DNA of 37,838 bases from Caldithrix abyssi. Its GTDB lineage: Bacteria; Calditrichota; Calditrichia; Calditrichales; Calditrichaceae. The notes beneath the pieces are model-generated. The model saw only the letters and a program-made list of their open reading frames with translations, searched no databases and was not told where the DNA came from. Below, one piece after another: positions 24,325-32,626 of this stretch (the first letter of the stretch is position 1; each line of letters starts with the position of its first letter). Where the stretch lies: assembly GCA_011369465.1 (NCBI GenBank), contig DRQG01000097.1, positions 1 through 37,838 on the forward strand. The letters are read 5' to 3'. Made by a program: the position numbers and the translations under genes.

Positions 24325-25788
24325 ATGCTCTGGTTGCAAAATATTGTTATTATCAGCGTAAGCTTTCTGCTTTCGCGCATACTCATTGAAGCGGACGCAC
24401 ACCGTTATTTTATCTCTTATCTGCTAAAAAAAGGGTATAGACAAATTTCCGGGCTGATCACCGCCGTATTGCTGCTTTCCTATCTTATGTCGCTTTTTTT
24501 CTCCAACACAGTGGTTGTTTTGTCACTGATTCCGATTATTCAGTATTTTAACCAAGAAATCAAAAACGAAGAACGCCGCGCTCTGGTAGCCACCTATCTG
24601 GCTCTGGCGCTTATCTATGGTGCAAATATCGGTGGAATGGGATCATTAATTGGTTCCGCTCTCAATATTATTTACCTTGGGTTGCTGGAGTTTTATAACA
24701 TTCCCGGCCGCGAATATATCAATTTCTTTTCCTGGTTACTGGTTGGCGTTCCCGTATCGCTGATACTGCTTTTTATCAGCAGGCTCATCCTTCGCTTTGA
24801 TGAAAAACGCCATCTGCCCGACGAACCGATTCCTTTCCATCCGGAAATAGATATCCGATTTGACAGTAAAAAGTACCTGTTGTTTTATTTTTCTAATCTA
24901 TTCTTCATCATTCTGCTTTCTGCCATACAATTTTTATTACAGCCACCGCCGTTATGGGGCGGGCTTAATCCCGTGGACTGGATTTTTCTACTATATTTTA
25001 TCGGCTTTCTTTTTTTTGCGTTCATCTATCCGAGACGCGAGCAGTCGGCCTTCCACTATCAGCGTAATATTCTTCATTTTCTGCTCTATCTTCTTTTCAC
25101 TCCGTTTATCTTTTTAGTAGAGACCTTGAAGGAAATCGGCGGACGCATTCCCTCAGGGCGGCCAGGCATTATTAATAAAATTGATGATCGTCTGGATGGT
25201 ACACTCAACCGTATCTGGTATCATTTATGGGGCGAACGAATATCCTTTTTAAGAAGTAAAAATACCAATACCTATGTATCTATTCACCGTATTTTAAGTG
25301 AATTACCATATATGGGTCTGCTTATTTTGGCGGGCATTCTGGTGCTTGTGTACTTTGTTACCCGTCTGGGTGATAATCCCGCCACGCCGCAGATCGACGG
25401 CTATCTGGTTGTTTTTATCGAGAACCTTTCGCACTATCTGCTGGGAGGAATCGAACAATACTTTATCCTGTTCTTATCGGTAATACTCATTACCGTTTTT
25501 ATAACAGAACTGATCAACAATATGAGCACGTTGTTAATCCTTTTCCCTCTTATCATCCAAATCGGTTACGCCATGCATATGAATCCCATTGTTCTGCTGC
25601 TGGCCATGACCATCGGCGCCTCTTCTGCTTACATGTCGCCTGTTGCCACCTCGGTTAATGCGCTGGCTTTCGGCGCTGTGGAAGGGGTTTCTCTAAAAAA
25701 GATGATGGGGCTCGGGCTGGCTCTTAACCTGCTTGGTACATTCTGGCTGGCGGCGGTGTTTTACATTCTTAATCTGTTGTTTGTATAG
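24325..25788 (+). CDS. SLC13/DASS-like membrane permease
   Basis: 487-residue inner-membrane transporter with about eleven hydrophobic segments. Its signature blocks match the SLC13 (divalent-anion/Na+) and ArsB/NhaD ion-transporter superfamily: FFSNTVVVLSLIP (the SNT motif), NIGGMGSLIGSALN in the first re-entrant loop, ELINNMSTLLILFPL in the second repeat, and GASSAYMSPVATSVNALAFG near the end. Pseudo-twofold symmetry is visible between the two halves. A long cytoplasmic linker (about 160-190 and 230-310) is rich in charged residues. The substrate (sulfate, dicarboxylate, phosphate or a metal oxyanion) cannot be decided from sequence. The start lacks a Shine-Dalgarno. The gene sits alone between inverted repeats, which makes horizontal acquisition or local rearrangement plausible. 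Confidence 0.88.
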   Translation: MLWLQNIVIISVSFLLSRILIEADAHRYFISYLLKKGYRQISGLITAVLLLSYLMSLFFSNTVVVLSLIPIIQYFNQEIKNEERRALVATYLALALIYGANIGGMGSLIGSALNIIYLGLLEFYNIPGREYINFFSWLLVGVPVSLILLFISRLILRFDEKRHLPDEPIPFHPEIDIRFDSKKYLLFYFSNLFFIILLSAIQFLLQPPPLWGGLNPVDWIFLLYFIGFLFFAFIYPRREQSAFHYQRNILHFLLYLLFTPFIFLVETLKEIGGRIPSGRPGIINKIDDRLDGTLNRIWYHLWGERISFLRSKNTNTYVSIHRILSELPYMGLLILAGILVLVYFVTRLGDNPATPQIDGYLVVFIENLSHYLLGGIEQYFILFLSVILITVFITELINNMSTLLILFPLIIQIGYAMHMNPIVLLLAMTIGASSAYMSPVATSVNALAFGAVEGVSLKKMMGLGLALNLLGTFWLAAVFYILNLLFV

Positions 25789-26183
25789 TAGTACGTTAGT
25801 TTTTAGCTCTCAGTTTTGCCCGCCACAGCGGGTTCTTCGCTTCGCTACGAAAGTTGTCAGTTGTTAAGTTATTGAAAAGCTGTCGGCTGTCAGCTATCGG
25901 CCATCGGCTGCCTGCCCTGATCCCGCCCCGGCGGGACGAAAGTACACGTTCCCTGAGCCTGTCGAAGGGTTGTCTGCCTGCCATAAGCGCAAGATAAATC
26001 TTGCGTTACTTTGTGCCTTTGCCCCTTTTTACCTTTTATTCTTAATTCTTCATTTTTAATTCATAATTAACTGAGTATTCAGTTCCAAGTTCCCAATTTC
26101 TATTTTCTATTTACCCGTCACTCAACATCATCAGCCCTTATTGCCAGGCGTTCATACCTTAAGCCAACAGCCGGTAACCTGTT
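25789..26183. other. Repeat-rich spacer between permease and glutamine synthetase genes
   Basis: About 395 bases between the convergent stop codons of the permease and glutamine synthetase genes. Most of it is the right arm of the inverted repeat (25908-26086). The part before it (25797-25907) holds short degenerate repeats of the CTGTCGGCTGTCAGCT type. No gene and no strong terminator is seen. Confidence 0.6.
25908..26086 (-). repeat. Right arm of long inverted repeat flanking the permease gene
   Basis: About 180 bases; its reverse complement matches 23953-24152 with few mismatches and one gap of about 22 bases. It contains CCTGAGCCTGTCGAAGG and CCCGCCCCGGCGGGAC, modules that also occur in the 23-nt tandem array. 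The arms are about 1.75 kb apart and enclose one gene. Confidence 0.85.
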
Positions 26184-27557
26184 TTACAAATCAAAATACA
26201 TGCTGTACTCGATCGGGCTGGGCCAGTTGGATATCTGGTTAAATTCCTTCTTTTTGCTGTCAATCCAATGCTCTATAAAAGATTCGTTTAACACTTCATC
26301 GCGCAACAGAAAGGTATAATCGTCTTCCAGGGCTTGTAAGGCCATATCCAGACTGAAGGGCAGGTAATGCATCTCGATGCGCGGATCGTAATCGTCCGCT
26401 TCGTACGGCCCAAAGCCTTCTTTGATCGGATCAATACGGTTAAGCACACCGTCCAAACCGGCCATCATAATAGCCGTTAAAGCCAGATACGGATTGGCCG
26501 TGGCATCGGGCGGACGGTATTCAAATCGCGTTTTTTGCGCATCTTTTACATACCGGGGAATACGTACGCAGGAGGCGCGGTTGGCCTGACCGAAATTGAT
26601 GGCCGTGGGTGCTTCCACGCCGGGGACAAGTCGCTTGTAGCTGTTGGTGGTGGGGTTGGTAAAGGCGCACAATGCCGGCGCATGTTTTAAAACGCCGCCG
26701 ATATAATAAAGCGCCATTTGGCTCAGATTGGCATACGCTCCTTTTTCGTAGAAGGCATTGCCCCGACTATTCATCAGATAATGATGCAGATGCAATCCCG
26801 AACCGGCCTGCCCGTACAGCGGTTTGGGCATAAAGGTCACATACAGATCGTTTTGCCTGGCCAGGTTGTGCAGAATATATTTGCTTAAAATAATTTTATC
26901 CGCTGTGGCCAGTAATTTGTCAAAATTGGTTTCGATTTCCTGTTGACCGCGATTACCCACTTCGTGATGGTGATACTTCACCGATATGCCAGCCTGCATC
27001 AGCAAACGACTGGCATCATCCCGGAAATCATCAAAACTATCCAACGGATTGGCGATGTGGTAACCGTTGGCTGTAAAATCTTCGCCGGAAGTGATTTTAA
27101 AATAAGATTGTTCCGTAGCTGACCGAAATTCAACATTCGATAAGATATAAAATTCAAATTCCGGTCCCCACATGGTATGCTCGGCAACGTTGTACTTTTG
27201 CAGCAGACGTTCTGCCGACTCGCTAATATTACGCAAATCGTACTGATAAGGCGTGTTTTTATAGTCGGTGTTGAATACCCGGGTAAAGCAGCTTAGGGTA
27301 ACCGCCTGACGGAAAGGATCTATCATACAGGTATTCAAATCGGGTTTCATAATCATATCGCTGTTTTCCACAGGTTTAAATCCGTAGCTGGATCCGTCAA
27401 ATCCCACACCGTCACGCAACAAGGTGGATAGCGTGTTTTCCGAAAACGGCAGCGTTAAATGATGCAAACGCCCGTTGAGATCGCATACTTTTAAATCGAT
27501 AAATTCAATTTCTTTACCGCCGCTGATCCGCTCCAGATTGAAGTCTTTCGGTATCAT
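26184..27557 (-). CDS. glnA: Glutamine synthetase, type I
   Basis: Joins ammonia to glutamate using ATP; the main entry of nitrogen into metabolism. The 457-residue length is normal for type I. Visible motifs, in order: GVGFDGSS (about 51-58), ENSDMIMKPD, the metal-site block GPEFEFYIL, EIETNFD, GSGLHLHHYL, the ATP/glutamate block NPTTNSYKRLVPGVEAP, then NRASCVRIPRY and RFEYRPPDATANPYLA. The usual adenylylation region NLYDLPPE is replaced by DDYDPRIE, so control by adenylylation is doubtful. AAGGAG lies eight bases before the ATG. No nitrogen-regulatory gene (glnB, amtB, ntrC) lies in the window, and no sigma-54 element was found upstream. Confidence 0.96.
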   Translation of the reverse strand: MIPKDFNLERISGGKEIEFIDLKVCDLNGRLHHLTLPFSENTLSTLLRDGVGFDGSSYGFKPVENSDMIMKPDLNTCMIDPFRQAVTLSCFTRVFNTDYKNTPYQYDLRNISESAERLLQKYNVAEHTMWGPEFEFYILSNVEFRSATEQSYFKITSGEDFTANGYHIANPLDSFDDFRDDASRLLMQAGISVKYHHHEVGNRGQQEIETNFDKLLATADKIILSKYILHNLARQNDLYVTFMPKPLYGQAGSGLHLHHYLMNSRGNAFYEKGAYANLSQMALYYIGGVLKHAPALCAFTNPTTNSYKRLVPGVEAPTAINFGQANRASCVRIPRYVKDAQKTRFEYRPPDATANPYLALTAIMMAGLDGVLNRIDPIKEGFGPYEADDYDPRIEMHYLPFSLDMALQALEDDYTFLLRDEVLNESFIEHWIDSKKKEFNQISNWPSPIEYSMYFDL

Positions 27558-27688
27558 AAATCAGGCTCCTTGTATTCATCGTTTTACGGGGGTTAAATTT
27601 CCTCTAATTTACGTCAAATAATTATATGAAAACAGGAAAATCATCGGGTTCTTTTATAAAATAGGTTCGGCCAGAGGGAGGTGTGCTG

Positions 27689-27776
27689 CAGCTAACCCGG
27701 AGGGCAACCCACCCCAGTACGTAAAAACCAGACTGACGCCGCGTTAAGCCCCTCCCTTTGGCGGCGGAGGGAGGGG
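27689..27776 (+). repeat. GC-rich repeat, copy 1
   Basis: Matches 27911-28000 in the same orientation with moderate divergence (shared CAACCCA, CGTAAAA, GCCCCTCCCTT and GGGAGGGG blocks). It ends in a hairpin CCCCTCCC (27749-27756) / GGGAGGGG (27769-27776). Confidence 0.65.
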
Positions 27777-27815
27777 AAGGGGGGGGGTGCGGGCAGGTAC
27801 AGCATAAATTGGTAC

Positions 27816-27893
27816 GTCATTCCGTCCCGCCCGGGCAGGATCGGAATCCCGTCACTTAAACAATGGATGCTGAGACAAGCTCAGCATGACTGG
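27816..27893. repeat. Short interspersed element with two hairpins
   Basis: Contains CGTCATTCCG ... CGGAATCCCG, related to the hairpin at 1044-1061, and ATGCTGAG-ACAAG-CTCAGCAT (27867-27887), a perfect 8-bp stem. No T-tract follows. It looks like a dispersed palindromic repeat, not a terminator. Confidence 0.5.
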
Positions 27894-27910
27894 TGAGGGG
27901 ATATTAAAGC

Positions 27911-28000
27911 GGTTGCCAGCTCTGGGGTCAACCCAACCCGATTCGTAAAAGCCACCCAGCCGCCACGCTACGCCCCTCCCTTCGTCGGCGAAGGGAGGGG
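27911..28000 (+). repeat. GC-rich repeat, copy 2
   Basis: Second copy of the 27689 repeat. It ends in a perfect 12-bp stem with a 4-base loop, from CCCCTCCCTTCG (27973-27984) to CGAAGGGAGGGG (27989-28000). It lies directly upstream of the promoter at 28035. Confidence 0.65.
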
Positions 28001-28034
28001 TTGGGGGTGGGTAACCGCATTCTTCATATCTTTT

Positions 28035-28063
28035 TTGACAAAGCCCGCGTATTCCCATAAATT
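28035..28063 (+). promoter_or_regulatory. Sigma-70-type promoter of the 55-codon gene
   Basis: Perfect TTGACA (28035-28040), 17-base spacer, TAAATT (28058-28063), about 50 bases upstream of the ATG at 28115. It is the same hexamer pair and spacing as the PATAN operon promoter. Confidence 0.7.
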
Positions 28064-28114
28064 ATCGCTCACTTTTACATAGGAAACCAATAAATAATTT
28101 ACCAGGAGTGCAAA

Positions 28115-28282
28115 ATGGAAGATAAAAAATGTTTCAACTGCAACAGTTCCGAACAGGATATACCGGTGGTTAACCTGAGTTATAAAGGCAAACAACTGTG
28201 GATCTGTCCACGCTGTATCCCCAGCATGATCCACGAGCCGCATATTGTTCAGGATAGTCTTAACCGCGCCGAAAACGAATAA
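28115..28282 (+). CDS. 55-residue double-CxxC (zinc-ribbon-like) protein
   Basis: A short gene with strong support: a good promoter, AGGAG six bases before the ATG, and a hairpin right after the stop. The protein begins MEDKKCFNCNSSEQ and has a second pair, WICPRCIPSMIHE, so Cys6, Cys9 and a later CxxC about 23 residues on could hold one zinc ion. Between the pairs is a short beta-like segment (VVNLSYKGKQLW). The tail (HIVQDSLNRAENE) is hydrophilic. There is no membrane segment and no catalytic motif. Similar small ribbon proteins serve as zinc stores, nucleic-acid binders or subunits, but no function can be assigned. A minus-strand frame overlaps it but lacks these signals. Confidence 0.82.
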   Translation: MEDKKCFNCNSSEQDIPVVNLSYKGKQLWICPRCIPSMIHEPHIVQDSLNRAENE

Positions 28283-28292
28283 CTGATCGCTA

Positions 28293-28330
28293 ACCGGCGG
28301 AAACTCATGACGCTTCCGCCGGTATTTTAT
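28293..28330 (+). terminator. Probable terminator of the 55-codon gene
   Basis: Perfect 10-bp stem, ACCGGCGGAA (28293-28302) and TTCCGCCGGT (28314-28323), with an 11-base loop, starting 11 bases after the stop codon. The following ATTTTAT is only a weak T-tract. Confidence 0.65.
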
Positions 28331-28497
28331 ATCTATTCAACATGCCTGTTCACTTTTATATTATTCACGTCCTCGCTCCTGAAGAAACTGCGATTGGTGC
28401 TGAAAATAGGAACTCTTAAGCTGACGCTGGCAGCAAAATGCTATTTAATCAGCAACACTGTTTAATGACTAAAAAAACAAAGTAAACTTATTTTAGT

Positions 28498-31400
28498 ATG
28501 CTAAAACATTGTCTCGTAATATTCAGTTTCATATTGGTAGCCCTTTTACCGAATTCGGTTATATCCCAACCCCTTGCTGCTGCTGCCGAAATCGGTTACC
28601 CTTTTATACAAACCTATAAACCTTCATTGTATAATGCCGCTCCTTCCAATTACGACATAGCGCGGGATGACAAAGAAATTATGTATTTCGCTAACGACCG
28701 TGGTGTCCTTATTTTCGACGGTGTTTCCTGGCAACTTTTTTCACTGCCCAATCAGGGCACTGTACGCGCTTTGTGTTATGCCAACAATCGAATGTTTGTG
28801 GGAGGGCAAGATGCAATGGGTTATTTGACATCAAGCGATAAAGGAACGTTGCGCTATGTTTCGCTGAGCAACCACATTCCCGAGCAATTCAGAGATTTTA
28901 AAAACATTTGGGAGATAAAAGCTCTAAAAGATACCGTTTATTTCCGGAGTTATTTTTATCTGTATCGTTGGAGTAAGGGCAAAATGAAGGTATTCAGGGC
29001 TAAGAATTTTTTCCATACCATTTACACAGTAGGCCGCCAACTCTGGTATCGTGCAGTGGGTGCCGGATTGTTTCGCGTAAAAAGTGACAGTGTCCTATTC
29101 ATTCCAGGAAGTGAAATTTTCGCAAAGGAATCAATTGGCGACATCTTCAAGATGGGGAATAATAATTGGTTAATTATTGCTCGAAAGAAAGGAATTTTTC
29201 AGTATGACGGAAGCCGCTTCCGAAAAATCTCATCCAAAAATACCGATATGTTTTTATCCAAAGCTTTGGCCTTCCGGGCTATCCGACTGAATAACAACAG
29301 AATTGCCATAGCGACACAACGCAAAGGATTGGCTATCCTGGACAATAAAGGCAAAATAGTGCGGATAATCGGAAAAGAGGCGGGCTTGCCGGATAACACG
29401 CTTTTGAATTTACATAAGGACGCTCAGGGCGGCTTGTGGATAGCGCTGAGCAATGGCATTGCCCGTGTGGATATATCACCACTATTTTCATTCTATCCAC
29501 CCAGAAGCGGTATCGAAGGTAACATCAATACCCTGATCCGGCATAAAACCAATGTGTACGCCGCCACTCGCATGGGTGTGTTCAGGCTGGATACATCTGC
29601 TTACAGACTCCCGCGATTTACAAAAATACCGGGAATTAATTCTTATACATTGGATCTGTTATCCATGCCCAACCGCCTTTTGGTCGGTTCACATCTGGGG
29701 GTCTTTGAAATTGTAAATGGAAGCGCTCGCAAACTGGTCGATCTCACCGGCGTAACATGCTTACATCAGCCTGTTTCAACACCTAACCTTGTTTTTGCCG
29801 GTCATTACCAGGGAATCGGAATTCTCAATTTAAATGCAGATCCGGCACATCGATTTACCGCGATAGATTCGATCCGGGATCAAATCATCAACATGGCTGA
29901 CGACAAGGGATATTTGTGGGCAGGAACCCGCCACGGTCTGATTCGTTTCCCGTTATTTTTGGAAAAAACCACCGGCAGTTCCCTCCTACCGCGACGCATT
30001 GAGCGTTTCGGTCAAAATGACGGCCTGCCGGACGGGTCGGTTCGGATCATCCGATTCGGAGATCAACTATTATTCAGTACACAAAAAGGCATCTTTTCCT
30101 TTAGCGAAAGTTCCGGCCGGTTTAACCGTGCCGATAATTTGCCGTACCCTCTAAATGATACCAGCGTCACCGTTACAGAGCTCTTCCCTGCTCCCGGGGG
30201 TGCTTCCTTCTGGCTTATCGGTCATAAGGGCCCCCGTATGCTCTACGGACGATTGCAATATCGCAAAAACAATAGTTGGCAGTGGGAGGCCTTCCTGCAG
30301 CAACGATTGGAGGACATTGGCGATGTTTACGCCATCCTTCCGGAAAAAAACGTCGTCTGGTTTGGCGGTTTCGAAGGATTGCTGCGGTTTAACCCCGGAT
30401 CCGTATCCGGCGTAAGCACCGATTCTTTTTCCGTGTATATCCGCCGCCTTCGGTCACTTAAACCGGATAGTTTGATTCTGGAAAATTTTGGTTTGCAAGA
30501 GAGCGCAACGACTTCATCAAATCTATTTCGTATTCCTTACGCCATGAATGCTTTACGCTTTGAATTTGCCGCTGCCTGGTACGATCAGCCGGCCAAAAAT
30601 GTTTACCGGGTGCGATTAAGCGGCTATGACGAGGATTTCACAAGCTGGTCTGCGGAAACATTTAAGGATTATACCCGCCTTTCACCAGGGAATTACACTT
30701 TTACGGTTCAGGCGCGCAATCAATACGGCGCAATAGCCCAGCCGGCTCATCTGTCATTCCGCATCGTCCCACCGCTCTATTTTACCTGGTGGGCCTATAT
30801 TCTCTACACAGCAATTTTCATCGTCTTCCTTGTATTCATCACAAAAATACGTTTACATCGATTGGAAAAGAGAACCAACTATCTTGAAGAACTCGTTGAT
30901 CAAAGAACGGCAATGGTACGTAGTCAGGCTAAAAAATTGAAGGAACTGGATATTCTGAAATCGCGCTTTTTTGCCAATATTTCTCATGAATTCCGTACAC
31001 CGCTCACCTTAATATTAGGGCCGCTTAATGATATGGTATCTGAAGAGGCAGATAATACAAAAAGAAAAAAACTGGAGCGGATGCACCGAAATGCCAAGCG
31101 CATGCAGAAATTGATTAACCAGCTTCTCGATCTTTCCCGCCTGGAACACAACAAAATGCCGTTAAATGTGCAGCAAAAACCTCTGGCGCCGTTTTTGCGC
31201 GGTTTATTATCTTCATTCCATTCTCTGGCCGAACAAAAGAACATACGGTTGCTGTTTACCGACAAATCTTCAAACCCGCAGCAATCGGTTTATTACGATC
31301 CCGATGTTCTGGAGAAAGTAATCACCAATCTACTCTCCAACGCCCTGAAATTCTCCCCATCCGGCGGGCGTGTAGAATTGGTCCTGGAAAATGATGCACA

Positions 31401-32565
31401 ATGGCATATCATCCGCGTTACGGATACGGGAATCGGCATCACTGCAGAAAATTTACCCCATATTTTTGACAGGTTCTATCAAATTACAAATAACAGGGAT
31501 GGTTCAACAAATGAGGCGCGCGAATACGAAGGAACAGGTATAGGACTGGCCCTGGCGCGCGAATTAATTGAACTGCATCACGGTGAGATCGAGGTACGAA
31601 GCGTCAAAGGAAAAGGAACGGAATTTATTGTTAAGATTCCTTTTGATTCAGCCATTTATCACAGGCATGAAATAGCGGAGAACGCTGAAGAAGGACAGGC
31701 ATATCCCCCGGATATACCGCATAAACAAACGGACCGGTCCCCTTTTGAAAAACCTCGCTTATCCCCTGATAATGGTAACAATGATCCCTTGCTTCTTTTA
31801 ATAGAGGATCAACGCGATATGAGCGAATACGTACGGGAAGTCTTACCTTCATCCTATCAAATCCATAATGCATCGGATGGCGAAGAAGGTCTGAAAAAAG
31901 CTCTTAACCTTATTCCGGATCTTATTATTAGCGATGTGATGATGCCCGGCATGGACGGTTTTGATCTTTGCCGTCGTCTAAAATCCGACCACAGAACCAG
32001 CCACATCCCCATTATTTTACTTACCGCCAAAGCGGGTGAAAAAGGAAAGGTTACGGGATTGGATACCGGAGCGGACGCTTACCTAACCAAACCGTTTCAT
32101 TCTGAAGAATTGCGTATCCGGGTTCAACGGCTCATTGAACAACGTCGCAAACTACAGGAGCGTTTTCGCAGCGAAGGACGATTGATGCCCAGAGAAATTA
32201 AAGTAAATTCTGCCGAAACGGAATTTATCGACAAGCTGACGCAAACATTGGAAAAGAATCTGCATAACGAACATTTTGGAGTAGAAGAGCTCAGCAGGGC
32301 CATGCACTTAAGCCGTCGTCAAATGCTGCGTAAAATCAGCGCTCTCAGCGGCCAGAATCCCACAAAATTTATTCGTTCCTTTCGGATTCAGAGGGCTAAA
32401 GAACTATTACAACAGGGTTTCGGAACCATTTCCGAGGTGGCCTATCAAGTGGGTTACGGCAATGTTTCTTATTTTACCCGATGTTTCCGGGAAGAAACCG
32501 GACAGACGCCGTCACAGTTCATTAAAAATCAATCACAGACCGATCCCGCAGATCATAACGGTTAA
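28498..32565 (+). CDS. Hybrid two-component system regulator (propeller-HK-REC-AraC)
   Basis: 1355-residue one-protein signalling system that senses a ligand outside the cytoplasm and activates transcription. Order: signal peptide (1-24); beta-propeller repeats to about 650 (units such as MYFANDRGVLIFDGVSWQLF and GLWIALSNGIARVD); a Y_Y_Y domain (about 690-755, YRVRLSGYDEDF, LSPGNYTFTVQARN); one membrane helix (about 761-784). In the cytoplasm come a coiled coil, the phospho-acceptor His830 (ISHEFRTPLTLI), an HATPase domain with NLLSNALKFSP, DTGIGI and GTGIGLALA, a receiver with acceptor Asp1146 (SDVMMPGMDG), and an AraC HTH (about 1260-1345, AYQVGYGNVSYFTRCFREETGQTPSQF). All key residues are intact. 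Family members usually control polysaccharide-use loci, but no susC/D or glycosidase is nearby, so its regulon is elsewhere or unknown. Confidence 0.96.
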   Translation: MLKHCLVIFSFILVALLPNSVISQPLAAAAEIGYPFIQTYKPSLYNAAPSNYDIARDDKEIMYFANDRGVLIFDGVSWQLFSLPNQGTVRALCYANNRMFVGGQDAMGYLTSSDKGTLRYVSLSNHIPEQFRDFKNIWEIKALKDTVYFRSYFYLYRWSKGKMKVFRAKNFFHTIYTVGRQLWYRAVGAGLFRVKSDSVLFIPGSEIFAKESIGDIFKMGNNNWLIIARKKGIFQYDGSRFRKISSKNTDMFLSKALAFRAIRLNNNRIAIATQRKGLAILDNKGKIVRIIGKEAGLPDNTLLNLHKDAQGGLWIALSNGIARVDISPLFSFYPPRSGIEGNINTLIRHKTNVYAATRMGVFRLDTSAYRLPRFTKIPGINSYTLDLLSMPNRLLVGSHLGVFEIVNGSARKLVDLTGVTCLHQPVSTPNLVFAGHYQGIGILNLNADPAHRFTAIDSIRDQIINMADDKGYLWAGTRHGLIRFPLFLEKTTGSSLLPRRIERFGQNDGLPDGSVRIIRFGDQLLFSTQKGIFSFSESSGRFNRADNLPYPLNDTSVTVTELFPAPGGASFWLIGHKGPRMLYGRLQYRKNNSWQWEAFLQQRLEDIGDVYAILPEKNVVWFGGFEGLLRFNPGSVSGVSTDSFSVYIRRLRSLKPDSLILENFGLQESATTSSNLFRIPYAMNALRFEFAAAWYDQPAKNVYRVRLSGYDEDFTSWSAETFKDYTRLSPGNYTFTVQARNQYGAIAQPAHLSFRIVPPLYFTWWAYILYTAIFIVFLVFITKIRLHRLEKRTNYLEELVDQRTAMVRSQAKKLKELDILKSRFFANISHEFRTPLTLILGPLNDMVSEEADNTKRKKLERMHRNAKRMQKLINQLLDLSRLEHNKMPLNVQQKPLAPFLRGLLSSFHSLAEQKNIRLLFTDKSSNPQQSVYYDPDVLEKVITNLLSNALKFSPSGGRVELVLENDAQWHIIRVTDTGIGITAENLPHIFDRFYQITNNRDGSTNEAREYEGTGIGLALARELIELHHGEIEVRSVKGKGTEFIVKIPFDSAIYHRHEIAENAEEGQAYPPDIPHKQTDRSPFEKPRLSPDNGNNDPLLLLIEDQRDMSEYVREVLPSSYQIHNASDGEEGLKKALNLIPDLIISDVMMPGMDGFDLCRRLKSDHRTSHIPIILLTAKAGEKGKVTGLDTGADAYLTKPFHSEELRIRVQRLIEQRRKLQERFRSEGRLMPREIKVNSAETEFIDKLTQTLEKNLHNEHFGVEELSRAMHLSRRQMLRKISALSGQNPTKFIRSFRIQRAKELLQQGFGTISEVAYQVGYGNVSYFTRCFREETGQTPSQFIKNQSQTDPADHNG

Positions 32566-32626
32566 AGCAGATCTTCACATTCCTGATTTAACTGAACGTA
32601 CGGTTACAGGATAGTTTCGACAATGA

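Larger units (their letters stand above)
27558..28034. other. Repeat-bearing spacer upstream of glutamine synthetase
   Basis: Divergent spacer between glnA and the 55-codon gene. It holds two copies of a roughly 90-base GC-rich repeat and, between them, a short interspersed element with hairpins (listed separately). Minus-strand frames crossing it are produced by the repeats. Near glnA there is a TATAAT (minus strand, around 27625) without a good -35 partner. Confidence 0.55.

Noticed and set aside
27852-28243. 68- and 91-codon minus-strand frames
   Set aside because: One runs through the GC-rich repeats; the other is mostly antisense to the 55-codon gene, which has a promoter, ribosome-binding site and hairpin.
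28430-28455. Possible sigma-54 promoter upstream of the hybrid two-component gene (CTGGCAGCAAAATGCT)
   Set aside because: The GG and GC dinucleotides are 9 bases apart instead of 10, and the -24 block is imperfect.
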